The notes under the pieces: generated by a model | What the model was told of the DNA's origin: nothing | Databases searched by the model: none | The model's input: only the letters and a program-made list of their open reading frames with translations | Shown here: positions 27,128 through 35,504 of the stretch, piece after piece | Position numbering within the stretch: position 1 is the first letter of the stretch | How the letters are laid out: each line of letters opens with the position of its first letter | Made by a program: the position numbers and the translations under genes | Source of the DNA: Planctomycetota bacterium | Lineage (GTDB): Bacteria; Planctomycetota; PUPC01; JACPCR01 | Direction of reading: 5' to 3' | DNA: 64,000 nt | Assembly: GCA_027625095.1 (NCBI GenBank) | Contig: JAQBXN010000011.1 | Span: 1 to 64,000 of the forward strand

Positions 27128-28360
27128 ATGAAATTCTTCACCATGACGGCGCGTATGATGACCGCCTTCGCATCCATTTCGTTGCTGCTTTCCGCTGCTC
27201 CAACGAGCCCTTCCGGGGATGACGGCGAACAGATACAGCGCTGGAAACCCCAATACAAGCCATACTTAAAGCAGAGCACCCAGCGTGAACGTAGAACTGG
27301 TGAAGGCTCAGATGAATATTCCGAATCGGCAAAGGAGAAGTGGGTCGAGCCAGTGAAACCAGAGGCCGAGCAGACCAAGCCGCGAGGCTTCTTGCAATCA
27401 AAGACGGTGGACGAAGAAAAGCAGTCCAAGGGTTTAATGAAGAGGATCTGGCCGTTCAAGAAGAATCCTGAAGTCAAGGGCATGGGAAAGCCACAGCCAC
27501 CTATGCCAGCCGCTGTCGCCATACCCGCAACTCCAGTTGCAGCCGATCCCATCCCGGAAGATGAGGCTGTCCGGGAAGGCAAAGAGCGCCGGGGATTCCT
27601 TGGCTCGCTCAAGAAAATCCTCCCTGGCAAATCCAAGGAGGGATTGGACGAATCTCGAGAGGCCCGGAAAAACACGAAGGTCGAAAAGGGCCTGGCCAAG
27701 GCCGAAAAAGAAATGGCAGAAGAAGAGGCCCAGGATGACGTTCGCAAGGTCAAAGAACGTGAAATGAGCGTTAAGGAAATTGAAAAGCGACTTGAGACCC
27801 CGGTTGAAGCCAAACCCCTTCCTAAAGAAACGCCAGCCAGCTACGTCAAAGGAAAAGATTATTTTGACCATGGCAATTACGCCAAGGCCATCCAGCATTT
27901 CGGAGACTTCATTGCCTCTGACGAATTGGCGCGGAATCCACTCATCGCACCCGCCCGATATTTCATCGCCAAGTCTTTTGAGAAGCTCGAACAGAGAGAC
28001 GTAGCCCTTTCTCTCTACAAGCAGATTCAAGACGAACATGATGACAGCCAATTCTGGTCTGGCCTCGCCGGTTTCGAACTTGCCGCACTCAGAGACGACG
28101 GAGCGCCGGAGGCGGAGAAATGGGTCACCGATCCTGCTAATAAGGCCGAAAAGCCCAAGGCGGAACCAAAGGTTGAAAAACCGGGCGAACAGACCACAGT
28201 CCCGGATGAAGACGACGCCCCGGCAGTACTTCCCGAGGAGGGGGTAACTACCAAGATCCCTGACGAAAATGAAAAGCCGGTAGTCGCGCCCGGCGCCGCG
28301 CCGGGCGATGCACCGCGTGAGGCCCCAAGCTTCGCCCCCGGCGGAGCTCCTGGGAACTAG
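27128..28360 (+). CDS. Exported charged coiled-coil/TPR-like protein with a Pro/Ala-rich tail
   Basis: 410 residues, no recognised family name. A Met-rich hydrophobic N-terminus ending SAAPTS looks like a signal peptide. The next 220 residues are very Lys/Glu/Asp rich and helical (for example KGLAKAEKEMAEEEAQDD), suggesting a long coiled coil. Residues about 235-340 fit one or more TPR-like helical pairs (DYFDHGNYAKAIQHFGDFI, AREFIAKSFEKLEQRDVALSLYKQI-like), similar to the YbgF/BamD type. The last 70 residues are low complexity with APG/DAP repeats. With the previous three genes it forms a likely exported set. It has its own promoter-like site and a strong downstream terminator. Confidence 0.8.
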   Translation: MKFFTMTARMMTAFASISLLLSAAPTSPSGDDGEQIQRWKPQYKPYLKQSTQRERRTGEGSDEYSESAKEKWVEPVKPEAEQTKPRGFLQSKTVDEEKQSKGLMKRIWPFKKNPEVKGMGKPQPPMPAAVAIPATPVAADPIPEDEAVREGKERRGFLGSLKKILPGKSKEGLDESREARKNTKVEKGLAKAEKEMAEEEAQDDVRKVKEREMSVKEIEKRLETPVEAKPLPKETPASYVKGKDYFDHGNYAKAIQHFGDFIASDELARNPLIAPARYFIAKSFEKLEQRDVALSLYKQIQDEHDDSQFWSGLAGFELAALRDDGAPEAEKWVTDPANKAEKPKAEPKVEKPGEQTTVPDEDDAPAVLPEEGVTTKIPDENEKPVVAPGAAPGDAPREAPSFAPGGAPGN

Positions 28361-28382
28361 CCAGAACACTCCGAATCAAAAG

Positions 28383-28416
28383 AGCCCTGTCAGGCAATAC
28401 CTGGCAGGGCTTTTTT
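28383..28416. terminator. Intrinsic terminator between convergent genes
   Basis: AGCCCTGTCAGG (28383-28394) pairs with CCTGGCAGGGCT (28400-28411) around CAATA, followed by T-rich sequence (TTTTTTG). It follows the plus-strand gene and precedes the end of the minus-strand transporter gene, so it may serve both. Confidence 0.85.
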
Positions 28417-28425
28417 GTTACAGGC

Positions 28426-29460
28426 TTACCCGAACACTATTCCAGCATTCACAAGATAGATCACGACTGTCACGCTGAACGGCGCCAACAGAGTAGACCA
28501 AAGCACCACGCGGGATTGCATTTCGGGAAAGTTATCGAATTGCAGGCAAAGCAACATGATGCTGAGCGAGGCGGGGCCGGCGGTGTTGATGAGCATCACC
28601 TTCGCGATGAAAGGGTCAAGCCCCAGGGCATAAATGAGTGCAAGCCCCACCATGGGGCCGACAGCCAGCCGCATAATCACGCAGAGACTGGAAGGGCCCT
28701 GAGCGGTCTCGACGCTCCGCTGAGAATGGGTCGCTGGGTCCCCGGATATTCCGCCCACCTTGATGCAGGCAAGCTGAGCCCCAATCGTCACCAGCGCAAC
28801 TGCCGTGAACGCGCCCCTGGTATGGACTACTGTCTCCCAGAAAGGCGATAGACACCGGGCGACATCGGCAGCGTTTTCACCTAGCCAGCGACGTACCTGA
28901 ACCGTAAGAATACCCGCAGCAACCGCGTAAAGCGGAGGAAACTTTACGATCCTGGAGAGATGGCCGCGCCAGTCGCCTCCCTTGCCCCTTGCTGCGAAGA
29001 AAACACCAACCGTAAATCCGGTCACGTTGTGAACGATTACCACAAAGCTCTGAAGCAGGACTGCATCGCTATGAAGCCCGGACTGCCTGAAAGCAAGCTC
29101 CTGCACTGGCAACCCAAAGTTTCCCGCGTTGTGAAACATTGAGGCCAACATCACCGAATCGCGCTGCTCCTTCTTGATCCCGAGCGCCACCTGTACACCA
29201 CGACTAAGCAGTGCCATGCAAATGACGTAGAGCACACTGAACATCACCACCTGGCTGACCGCTGAAGAATCGAGATTGGAGGTCACCAGTGAAAAGTAAA
29301 CGATGCCCGGCATCACCAGATGAAAATTCAGCCGCGTGAGCGTCGGCATATCCAAGCCCAGACGCTTCTGGATCGTGTAGCCGATCCCCGCGAGCAAAAG
29401 CACGGGCAGGAGTATGAAGTAAAAGATGTCGCCAAGCTGAAGCAGCAGGCTCTGAATCAT
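28426..29460 (-). CDS. AEC-family (auxin efflux carrier type) membrane transporter
   Basis: 344 residues, about ten hydrophobic segments. Recognisable family blocks are FILLPVLLLAGIGYTI, LNFHLVMPGIVYFSLV, FHNAGNFGLPV (the conserved N-G-P motif), NVTGFTVGV and TLLAPFSVTVVIYLV. AEC carriers move small organic anions such as malonate or malate by facilitated or coupled transport; the substrate here is unknown. It starts 8 nt after the dioxygenase gene stop on the same strand, so the two probably form one operon and the transporter may carry the oxygenase's substrate or product. The gene ends near a bidirectional terminator. Confidence 0.85.
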   Translation of the reverse strand: MIQSLLLQLGDIFYFILLPVLLLAGIGYTIQKRLGLDMPTLTRLNFHLVMPGIVYFSLVTSNLDSSAVSQVVMFSVLYVICMALLSRGVQVALGIKKEQRDSVMLASMFHNAGNFGLPVQELAFRQSGLHSDAVLLQSFVVIVHNVTGFTVGVFFAARGKGGDWRGHLSRIVKFPPLYAVAAGILTVQVRRWLGENAADVARCLSPFWETVVHTRGAFTAVALVTIGAQLACIKVGGISGDPATHSQRSVETAQGPSSLCVIMRLAVGPMVGLALIYALGLDPFIAKVMLINTAGPASLSIMLLCLQFDNFPEMQSRVVLWSTLLAPFSVTVVIYLVNAGIVFG

Positions 29461-29468
29461 GAGAATCC

Positions 29469-30251
29469 TTAAACCCGGAACTTGTAATTTTTCTCCGGAT
29501 CGCGCTCGTTATCGGGAGGATAGTTTGCCCTCTTATCCGCGTAGTACTGCTCACGGTGGTCGCCCTCAGAACTGCGATTGAACGTAAGGTAGAGATTGCG
29601 TCGCGGTGAATCCGTCAGGTTGGGCTTTGATTGGTGCGGTACGAAGCAATCAAAGAAAACTACATCGCCCGGTTCGGTCGGAAATCTCACAAACTCGACA
29701 CCCTCAAGTTGTTTAGGGGTCAACGGCTTCCTCTTTTCCCCGAGCAAACCCTTCTTATGGTGCCCTGACGCGAGTTCCAGGCAGCCATTATCCAGAGTGC
29801 TGGGATCGACAGTGATCAGATCGGAGATAAAGAAGGAAGCATAGTCGTCCCAGCCCGGCTGAATATCCTGATGGGGTTCAAAACCTCCACTACCGGGTAG
29901 CTTGAAATTAATTTTCTCTTTGAAGAGCAGAGGGCATTCCCCGAGCAGCTCGGTTATTCGACCGATTATTCGTTCACCATACACAAGATCATGCAGGCCC
30001 TGGTGGTAATCCGCGAATTTTTCGATGCGCGACAACACTCGCGTTCCTTCTTCGGTCAGGCTGTCCTCCAGGTACACCATCTGTTCGCCGAAAATTGGTT
30101 CTCGATTGGAGAATGCATTTATCCACTCTTTAAGATCGCAGATCTCGTCGGGGCCATACATCTGGGAAACAGCTATGAAGCCGTCCCTTCGATAATTCTC
30201 AATATCCGTCTCAGAAAAGAAAGATGTTTGAACGCCCATTTCAAGCCTCAC
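29469..30251 (-). CDS. PhyH-family dioxygenase, PhnY-like
   Basis: 260 residues (M1; a second ATG at codon 5, position 30239, is possible). The iron site is FEPHQDI (H127, D129) and VPHQSK (distal H206), and R218 lies at the expected 2-oxoglutarate position. The HQDIQPGW context and the C-terminal EGDHREQYYADKRANYPP segment resemble 2-aminoethylphosphonate dioxygenase (PhnY) and ectoine-hydroxylase relatives, from memory only. No PhnZ (HD domain) is adjacent, which weakens the phosphonate reading. It is probably cotranscribed with the AEC carrier. Divergent from the phosphatase gene at 30368. Confidence 0.82.
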   Translation of the reverse strand: MRLEMGVQTSFFSETDIENYRRDGFIAVSQMYGPDEICDLKEWINAFSNREPIFGEQMVYLEDSLTEEGTRVLSRIEKFADYHQGLHDLVYGERIIGRITELLGECPLLFKEKINFKLPGSGGFEPHQDIQPGWDDYASFFISDLITVDPSTLDNGCLELASGHHKKGLLGEKRKPLTPKQLEGVEFVRFPTEPGDVVFFDCFVPHQSKPNLTDSPRRNLYLTFNRSSEGDHREQYYADKRANYPPDNERDPEKNYKFRV

Positions 30252-30367
30252 GTTTGAAAGTTAAACTCATTAGGTTTATCTAACCTCATGCTCGTCGTGC
30301 CGCGGCATCCTAAACATATTCGACAGTGATTTACACTGGACCAGATTTTCCTGAGGAATACAGAATT

Positions 30368-30847
30368 ATGAAAAGGGTTTACTGGGTCATTCCCGGAACA
30401 ATTGCCGGAAGATGCGGTCCGGAAATGGCACCATGGGATTGCTGGAATCTCTATGCTGGCGGCATCAAAGCGATCGCTTCACTGACGGATCCGGGCGATG
30501 CAGCAAAGATTCGTGAAGCCAACATTGAACACCTGCCTCTCTATTTCCCGGCGATGCTCCTGACGAATGAGCACGACTACACCTACTTTCTTTCGTTCGT
30601 ATCGCCCTTCCTCGATTTTGCTGACAGGGTAATCAAAGCAGGCAAGCCGATGATGGTTCACTGCACGTTCGGATGCGACAGAACCGGCGCGATGATTTCC
30701 ATTTACCTGATTGCCCGGCACGGCTACACCGCGGAACAGGCTATCAAAAAAGTGCGTGAACATCAGCCACCCGCCATGTCCGCAGAAGGATACGAACAGG
30801 TGGTCTACCATTACGAGAAATTGATTAACGGAGGAAACCTTTCATGA
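30368..30847 (+). CDS. Cysteine-based (CX5R) phosphatase, dual-specificity-like
   Basis: 159 residues from the ATG at 30368, which has GAGGAA ten bases upstream; an in-frame GTG at 30326 lacks support. The active-site signature MVHCTFGCDRTG gives C99 and R105, as in tyrosine and dual-specificity phosphatases. The upstream WPD-like loop is not obvious, and the protein has no membrane or regulatory domain. Substrate could be a phosphoprotein, phosphoinositide or sugar phosphate. Its TGA overlaps the ATG of the next gene (ATGA, 4 nt), showing tight coupling to an uncharacterised protein. A Hanks kinase is encoded 13 kb upstream but there is no evidence that they act together. Confidence 0.85.
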   Translation: MKRVYWVIPGTIAGRCGPEMAPWDCWNLYAGGIKAIASLTDPGDAAKIREANIEHLPLYFPAMLLTNEHDYTYFLSFVSPFLDFADRVIKAGKPMMVHCTFGCDRTGAMISIYLIARHGYTAEQAIKKVREHQPPAMSAEGYEQVVYHYEKLINGGNLS

Positions 30848-31437
30848 GTTGGCTTGAAGAATTTACCGGAAGCGCTTTGCATGAAATCGTTACTGAAATT
30901 AAAAATCGTGACAGATTGCCTGAGCTTGTTCCCATCAAGGAGAGCGACCCGGCCCTGACACAACGAATTCAGGCCTTGTCCCCCGAAGAGATCCTGGGCA
31001 AGGCCGTCACAGCCTCCGATTTTGCCGATGCGGTGAGGAGTGGCCTGCTCCTCTGGGTCGACGCCCTGGACGTATCTCATAACCTATCGCAGGACATCAG
31101 CAGCAATACAGGAAGCTACTGGCACGGAATCATGCACCGTCGCGAGCCGGATTATTCGAACGGCAAATACTGGTTTCGAAAGGTGGGCGACCACGAATGC
31201 TTTGGCCCTGTTCGAGAAGCTGCGATCAGCATTTTCAGCGAGCATGCGAGCTCCTGGGCAAACGAAACTGCAAAAGAGATCGAGGCTTCTTCAACCTGGG
31301 ATCCATTCGCTTTCATTGACTGGTGCGAAGGCGTCGACGCTACCGGCCGCGTGCCGGAGGATGCACGATCGGCGTTGGAATCACTGCAGGCCGCCGAGAT
31401 GGAAATCCTCCTCGAATACTCCGCGACAAGAGCGTGA
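30844..31437 (+). CDS. Uncharacterised protein translated with the phosphatase
   Basis: 197 residues, no recognised domain name. It is soluble and rich in Trp, His and Glu. A notable patch is NTGSYWHGIMHRREPDYSNGKYWFRKVG (about residues 90-117 in pieces: YWHGIMHRREPDYSN and KYWFRKVGDHE), dense in aromatic and His residues and probably a functional site. It also has ALDVSHNLSQDI. The start overlaps the phosphatase stop by 4 nt, which argues for a functional pair. The 3' end is followed within 6 nt by hairpin element B. Possible roles (adaptor, hydrolase) cannot be decided by eye. Confidence 0.75.
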   Translation: MSWLEEFTGSALHEIVTEIKNRDRLPELVPIKESDPALTQRIQALSPEEILGKAVTASDFADAVRSGLLLWVDALDVSHNLSQDISSNTGSYWHGIMHRREPDYSNGKYWFRKVGDHECFGPVREAAISIFSEHASSWANETAKEIEASSTWDPFAFIDWCEGVDATGRVPEDARSALESLQAAEMEILLEYSATRA

Positions 31438-31442
31438 GCTAC

Positions 31443-31509
31443 GTAGCCGCAAGCTGCCGGCTTGCGGACCCCAAAGAGGCCAGTTGTAGGACAGCAGGCT
31501 TGCGGCTAC
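31443..31509. repeat. GTAGC-type hairpin element B
   Basis: GTAGCCGCAAGC (31443-31454) and GCTTGCGGCTAC (31498-31509) are perfect inverted repeats; inner copies of CTTGCGG and GCAGGCTTG add further pairing. The element lies in the short spacer between the unknown gene and the deacetylase gene, and shares its ends with elements at 17771 and 50204. Confidence 0.65.
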
Positions 31510-31537
31510 GACACCTCGCAATTCAAGGGCACTTCCT

Positions 31538-32239
31538 ATGCATATCATCACTCTCAGCTTTGATGACGGCTTCAAGAAATCGAATCTGAAGATCGCAGAG
31601 ATTTATGAAAAGCATGGCCTTGCAGCCTGCTTCAATATCATCGCCTCCGGACATGTGGGCGACTTTGTGAGCCCGGACGTTTATCAGAACGAGATCGAAA
31701 AAGGAGATTTCGAACTCTGGAATGAATTTCAAAGTCGCGGCCACGAGATCATGCCTCACAGTTGGAAGCACTCACGTCTGCCGGATCTTCCTGGCGAAGA
31801 AGCGATTGAATTGATGGAGCGCTGCCTGGCGACCTTCGAAACGGAGCTTGCCGGATTTAAACGCGAGACGAGCGTTTTCAATTTTCCCTACAACTTTTCC
31901 ACGCCTGAACTGGAAGCGTGGCTGACGACTCAGGTTCGTGCCTATCGTACTCGCGTTGCAGGCATCCAACAGGGTATCAATCCTCTCCCGTCGCCTGACC
32001 TCGTGGCCTTGGGGACCTGCGGCTTCGGCCCAGGCAATTGTGAGGAACATCTCGATCAGACTATCGAGGCATTACTCTCCAAACCGGAAGGCTGGCTCAT
32101 CTATAACACGCACGGCCTCAACGGCGAAGGCTGGGGTCCGATTGGCGCGGACTATCTCGACCGTCTTCTGGATCGTCTGCTTAAGATTGATTCCGTCAAA
32201 GTGATGCCCGCGGCAAAGGCTCTAATGGATCGGAGTTAA
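31538..32239 (+). CDS. Polysaccharide deacetylase (CE4/NodB fold)
   Basis: 233 residues. Motif 1 is SFDDGFKKSN (catalytic base Asp and metal Asp), and motif 2 is PHSWKHSRL (His residues for the metal). FNFPYNFSTPELEAWL is the equivalent of the RxPY block and IYNTHGLNG supplies the C-terminal His. No signal peptide is visible, so it may act in the cytosol or the signal is atypical. It is distinct from the deacetylase-like gene at 890-1996. A single-gene unit on the plus strand, with hairpin element B 30 nt upstream and a very long hairpin downstream. Confidence 0.88.
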   Translation: MHIITLSFDDGFKKSNLKIAEIYEKHGLAACFNIIASGHVGDFVSPDVYQNEIEKGDFELWNEFQSRGHEIMPHSWKHSRLPDLPGEEAIELMERCLATFETELAGFKRETSVFNFPYNFSTPELEAWLTTQVRAYRTRVAGIQQGINPLPSPDLVALGTCGFGPGNCEEHLDQTIEALLSKPEGWLIYNTHGLNGEGWGPIGADYLDRLLDRLLKIDSVKVMPAAKALMDRS

Positions 32240-32295
32240 ACGGCTTTCCGGAAGCTCTGTCCTACGTCAGCCTTTGGCCGCAACCGAAGAATTAT

Positions 32296-32379
32296 TACCA
32301 CGGATGGCAAGGCCGTCCCACGGATAATAACCGTTAAGTCTTATCCGTGGGACGGCATTGCTATCCGTGGTACTTTTTT
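32296..32379. terminator. Long 32-bp-stem hairpin with T-run between convergent genes
   Basis: 32296-32327 and 32341-32372 are inverted repeats with 30 of 32 positions matching, around a 13-nt loop, followed by C and six T residues. It lies between the deacetylase stop and the end of the FAD/Fe-S gene, so it could terminate the plus-strand transcript. Its stem is far longer than needed for a terminator, and a mobile MITE-like origin is possible. Confidence 0.55.
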
Positions 32380-32496
32380 GAGAGTACACGCACATGACGC
32401 AGAAGTTCAGCCGTAAATCTCTAGAAGTGATGTGGTGCTGATGCTCCGCGGCAGCCTTGCGCTTCTTTAACAGACTCTTGTCGCGGAGTGCTAAGA

Positions 32497-35481
32497 CTAC
32501 GCTAAATGCCCCGCCAGAATCTCTGCCGGATGCCGCGCAACCACATTCATCCCGTGTCCAATTTGACTCCTGCATGAAACGCCCGGCGCCACTACCTGGC
32601 CTTCGGCATGACGGATTTGATTGAACAGAATCTCGCCGATATTCATGGAGAGGTCATAGTGCTTATGCTCGTAACCGAATCCCCCGGCCATGCCGCAGCA
32701 GCCTGAATCCAACACATTGACCTTCGCACCGAGAATCTTTTCCAATAGAGATGGCACATGGCCGGCCTTGCCCGTTGCTTTCTGATGGCAGTGACCGTGA
32801 TAGATGAAGGGATGGTCTGGGATGTTAAAAAGAGAGGGGTCGGGTGCGCCTTCAAGTTCGTCATTCAGAAACTCAGAGAATTCAAAGGTGTTCTGTTTTA
32901 CGAGCTCGAGTTGGTCAGAAGGTTCGAACAGATCGTCGTAATCGTCCTGAATGGTCACGATGCAGCTTGGCTCGCACCCGACGACTTTGTAGCCATCTCT
33001 GATCTGGTCGGATAGACGCCGGATGTTGTATCGAGCCTTTTCTCTGGCATCGTCGACGAAACCGGTCGAAAGCATGGCTCGCCCACAGCACTTTCGATCC
33101 GCCAGAGTGACTTCGTATCCAAGCGCCTCAAGCACTTGAACGGCGGACCTGCCGAGCTCGGGATCATTGTGATTGAGATAGCAGTCGTAAAAGAAAGCAA
33201 CTTTGCCGCGTGGGCTTTCCTGCTGGGGTCTGGTGCGTCTTTGAAACCACTTTACGAACGTTTCAAAATAAAACGCTGGCAATGGTCTCCGGCGATCGAT
33301 ACCGACGAATCGCTGCAGTAATGTGCGGCCGAAATCGGATTGATTGATCCAGTTGGTGATGGGCGCTGTGGCGCTCCCGTACGAACTGAGGGTGTCGATG
33401 TACCCGAAGAAATGATCTCCGAGAGAGGCGCCGTGTTCCTGAAGGTACTGATATTTAATTTCAGTCTTAAGCTTCGCCAGATCCACCCCGGAGGGGCATT
33501 CTCGTTTGCACGCCTTGCATCCCAGGCACAGATCGAGCACCTCCTCCTTGAATTGGCGGGACGTGATCTCATGACGGGGCAGCTTACCTGTGATGGCCTG
33601 ACGCATAAGATTGGCGCGCCCGCGAGTGGAAGTGATCTCTTCATTCGCACCCCGAAAAGAGGGGCACATCGCACCTCCGCTGGACTTACGACATCCTCCA
33701 CAACCGTTGCACATTTCAATAGAGTGCAGCAGATCGATCTGCGAATCGAAACGCAGGGTGCTCGGCAACTGCGGGATTTCCTGGCCCGGCCGATGACGAA
33801 TGTTGGAGCGCAGGTCCGCACTATTCGAAACAATCTTGCCCGGGTTCATGATCCCCTTGGGATCGAAGAGATTCTTGATTTCCCTGAACGCCCCGACAAG
33901 CCGCCCCCCATAAAGTCGTTCCAGCCATTGCGTGCGCACAAGGCCGTCGCCATGTTCGCTTGCGGTCGTGCCCCCATACTTGATGACCAGGTCGGCAACT
34001 TCACTCGAGATCTTGTAGAGCGTTTCAATCTCATCAAGATCCTTCAGATTGATCACCGGACGCAGATGCAGGCAACCGCCGCCTGCGTGGGCGTACACGG
34101 CCGAAGTGGTTCCGTGACGGCGGATGATGGCCAGAAACTCTTCGATGTATTCTGGCAGTACGTCCGTCGGCACCGCAGTGTCTTCGACAAATGCGGTGGG
34201 CTTCGCGTCATTGGGGCTGCTGAGAAGGATTGGAAGGCCGGCCTTGCGGAGGTTCCAGAAGGCGGTCTGCGACTTGGCGTCGAGGGCTTCAAGTGCATGA
34301 AATGCGAGGCCCATTTCATCCATCACCAGCCTGCGAACCTCTTCAAGCCGGGGCAGGATTTCCTCCCTGGTCTCGCCATAAAATTCGACCAGCAAGGATG
34401 CCTTTGTCCCTTCCGGGAGGGCGCGAGCGGTGTCTCCGTGCTCCTGGTTGGTTTTGGCCATTTCGATCAGCATTTCATCCACCACTTCCACCGCGGCGGG
34501 TTTGAAATTCAGAATCGGAGTGACGGTTCGGAGCGCCTCAATGAGATCCTTGAAGCAGAGAAGGATCAGGCCGCTGGCTTTGGGAAGTTCAACCAATTTG
34601 AGCTTGGCTTCCACCACCGTGACGAGCGTTCCTTCCGAGCCACAGATCAGTCGAGGCAACTCTACACGCTCTTTGGTGACCGCCTCCTTCAAATTGTAGC
34701 CGGCAACATTACGGCGGATCTTTGGAAATCTGGTCGCGCATTCGAAAGCGTACTCATCACCAATTTCCACGAGCCCTCTGAGTATCTTCCCGAGAGGTGT
34801 CTCCCCCTGCGTAAGTTCAGTGAACTCTTTGCAATCACGCTCGACTGAGCGAACTGTCGCCCTTTCTCCGCCCGGGAGAATAACGTCCAGGGACTCCACA
34901 TGGTCGGCTGTCATCCCATAGATGACTGAATGCGCGCCGGTAGAGTTATTCCCAACCAGGCCTCCCACCGCGGCACGCGAGCTGGATGCCGGATCAGGCC
35001 CGAACTTTAGTCCATGCGGTCTGAGTGCACGATTCAGGTCGTCGAGGATCACGCCCGGCTCTACCCGAACCCATTTTTCCTCCGCGTTGATCTCGAGGAT
35101 CTCGTTTAGATGACGGGTGAAGTCCATGATGATGGCCTCGCCTATCGCCTGCCCGGAAAGTGAACTCCCTCCACCCCTCGGCAGGATCGGGATCTCATTT
35201 TCAGTGGCATATTGATGAACCGCGACAACGTCTTCCACGGATTTGGGCATAACGACACCAATGGGGGTGATGTCGTAAATGCTGGCATCCGTACTGTAGA
35301 GCGTGCGCGTGTACGTATCGAATCGCACGTCACCCTTTATACGTTCACGAAGGTCTGCTGCGATGTCTGGCATGGACAGAAGGTTAGAACGCAGAAGGTG
35401 AGATTCAAATGGTTCTCTCCTGGCCCGGCCATGAAGAAAGCCTTCTTTGATAGAACTGTCTGTTGCCGCAATCTGCGGCAT
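32497..35481 (-). CDS. FAD-linked oxidase fused to Fe-S / CCG oxidoreductase (GlcD-GlcF/YdiJ-like)
   Basis: 994 residues; ATG 35481 has an AGGA ribosome-binding site, while an ATG at codon 37 (35373) would remove a 36-residue leader of low conservation. The N-terminal half is a PCMH-type FAD domain (RGGGSSLSGQAIG, VGNNSTGAHS, EHGDGLVRT). A central ferredoxin-like part has CNGCGGCRKSSGGAMCP and CLGCKACKRECPSG for 4Fe-4S clusters, and the C-terminal part has CCG-type blocks (KCCGRAM, CEPSC, GHCHQKA, GCCGMAGG). The family oxidises D-2-hydroxy acids such as lactate, glycolate or 2-hydroxyglutarate and passes electrons to the chain. The fused two-part form occurs in several phyla. Convergent with the deacetylase gene; no partner gene alongside. 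Confidence 0.92.
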   Translation of the reverse strand: MPQIAATDSSIKEGFLHGRARREPFESHLLRSNLLSMPDIAADLRERIKGDVRFDTYTRTLYSTDASIYDITPIGVVMPKSVEDVVAVHQYATENEIPILPRGGGSSLSGQAIGEAIIMDFTRHLNEILEINAEEKWVRVEPGVILDDLNRALRPHGLKFGPDPASSSRAAVGGLVGNNSTGAHSVIYGMTADHVESLDVILPGGERATVRSVERDCKEFTELTQGETPLGKILRGLVEIGDEYAFECATRFPKIRRNVAGYNLKEAVTKERVELPRLICGSEGTLVTVVEAKLKLVELPKASGLILLCFKDLIEALRTVTPILNFKPAAVEVVDEMLIEMAKTNQEHGDTARALPEGTKASLLVEFYGETREEILPRLEEVRRLVMDEMGLAFHALEALDAKSQTAFWNLRKAGLPILLSSPNDAKPTAFVEDTAVPTDVLPEYIEEFLAIIRRHGTTSAVYAHAGGGCLHLRPVINLKDLDEIETLYKISSEVADLVIKYGGTTASEHGDGLVRTQWLERLYGGRLVGAFREIKNLFDPKGIMNPGKIVSNSADLRSNIRHRPGQEIPQLPSTLRFDSQIDLLHSIEMCNGCGGCRKSSGGAMCPSFRGANEEITSTRGRANLMRQAITGKLPRHEITSRQFKEEVLDLCLGCKACKRECPSGVDLAKLKTEIKYQYLQEHGASLGDHFFGYIDTLSSYGSATAPITNWINQSDFGRTLLQRFVGIDRRRPLPAFYFETFVKWFQRRTRPQQESPRGKVAFFYDCYLNHNDPELGRSAVQVLEALGYEVTLADRKCCGRAMLSTGFVDDAREKARYNIRRLSDQIRDGYKVVGCEPSCIVTIQDDYDDLFEPSDQLELVKQNTFEFSEFLNDELEGAPDPSLFNIPDHPFIYHGHCHQKATGKAGHVPSLLEKILGAKVNVLDSGCCGMAGGFGYEHKHYDLSMNIGEILFNQIRHAEGQVVAPGVSCRSQIGHGMNVVARHPAEILAGHLA

Positions 35482-35504
35482 CGAGAATCCTGATAATTAC
35501 CGGG

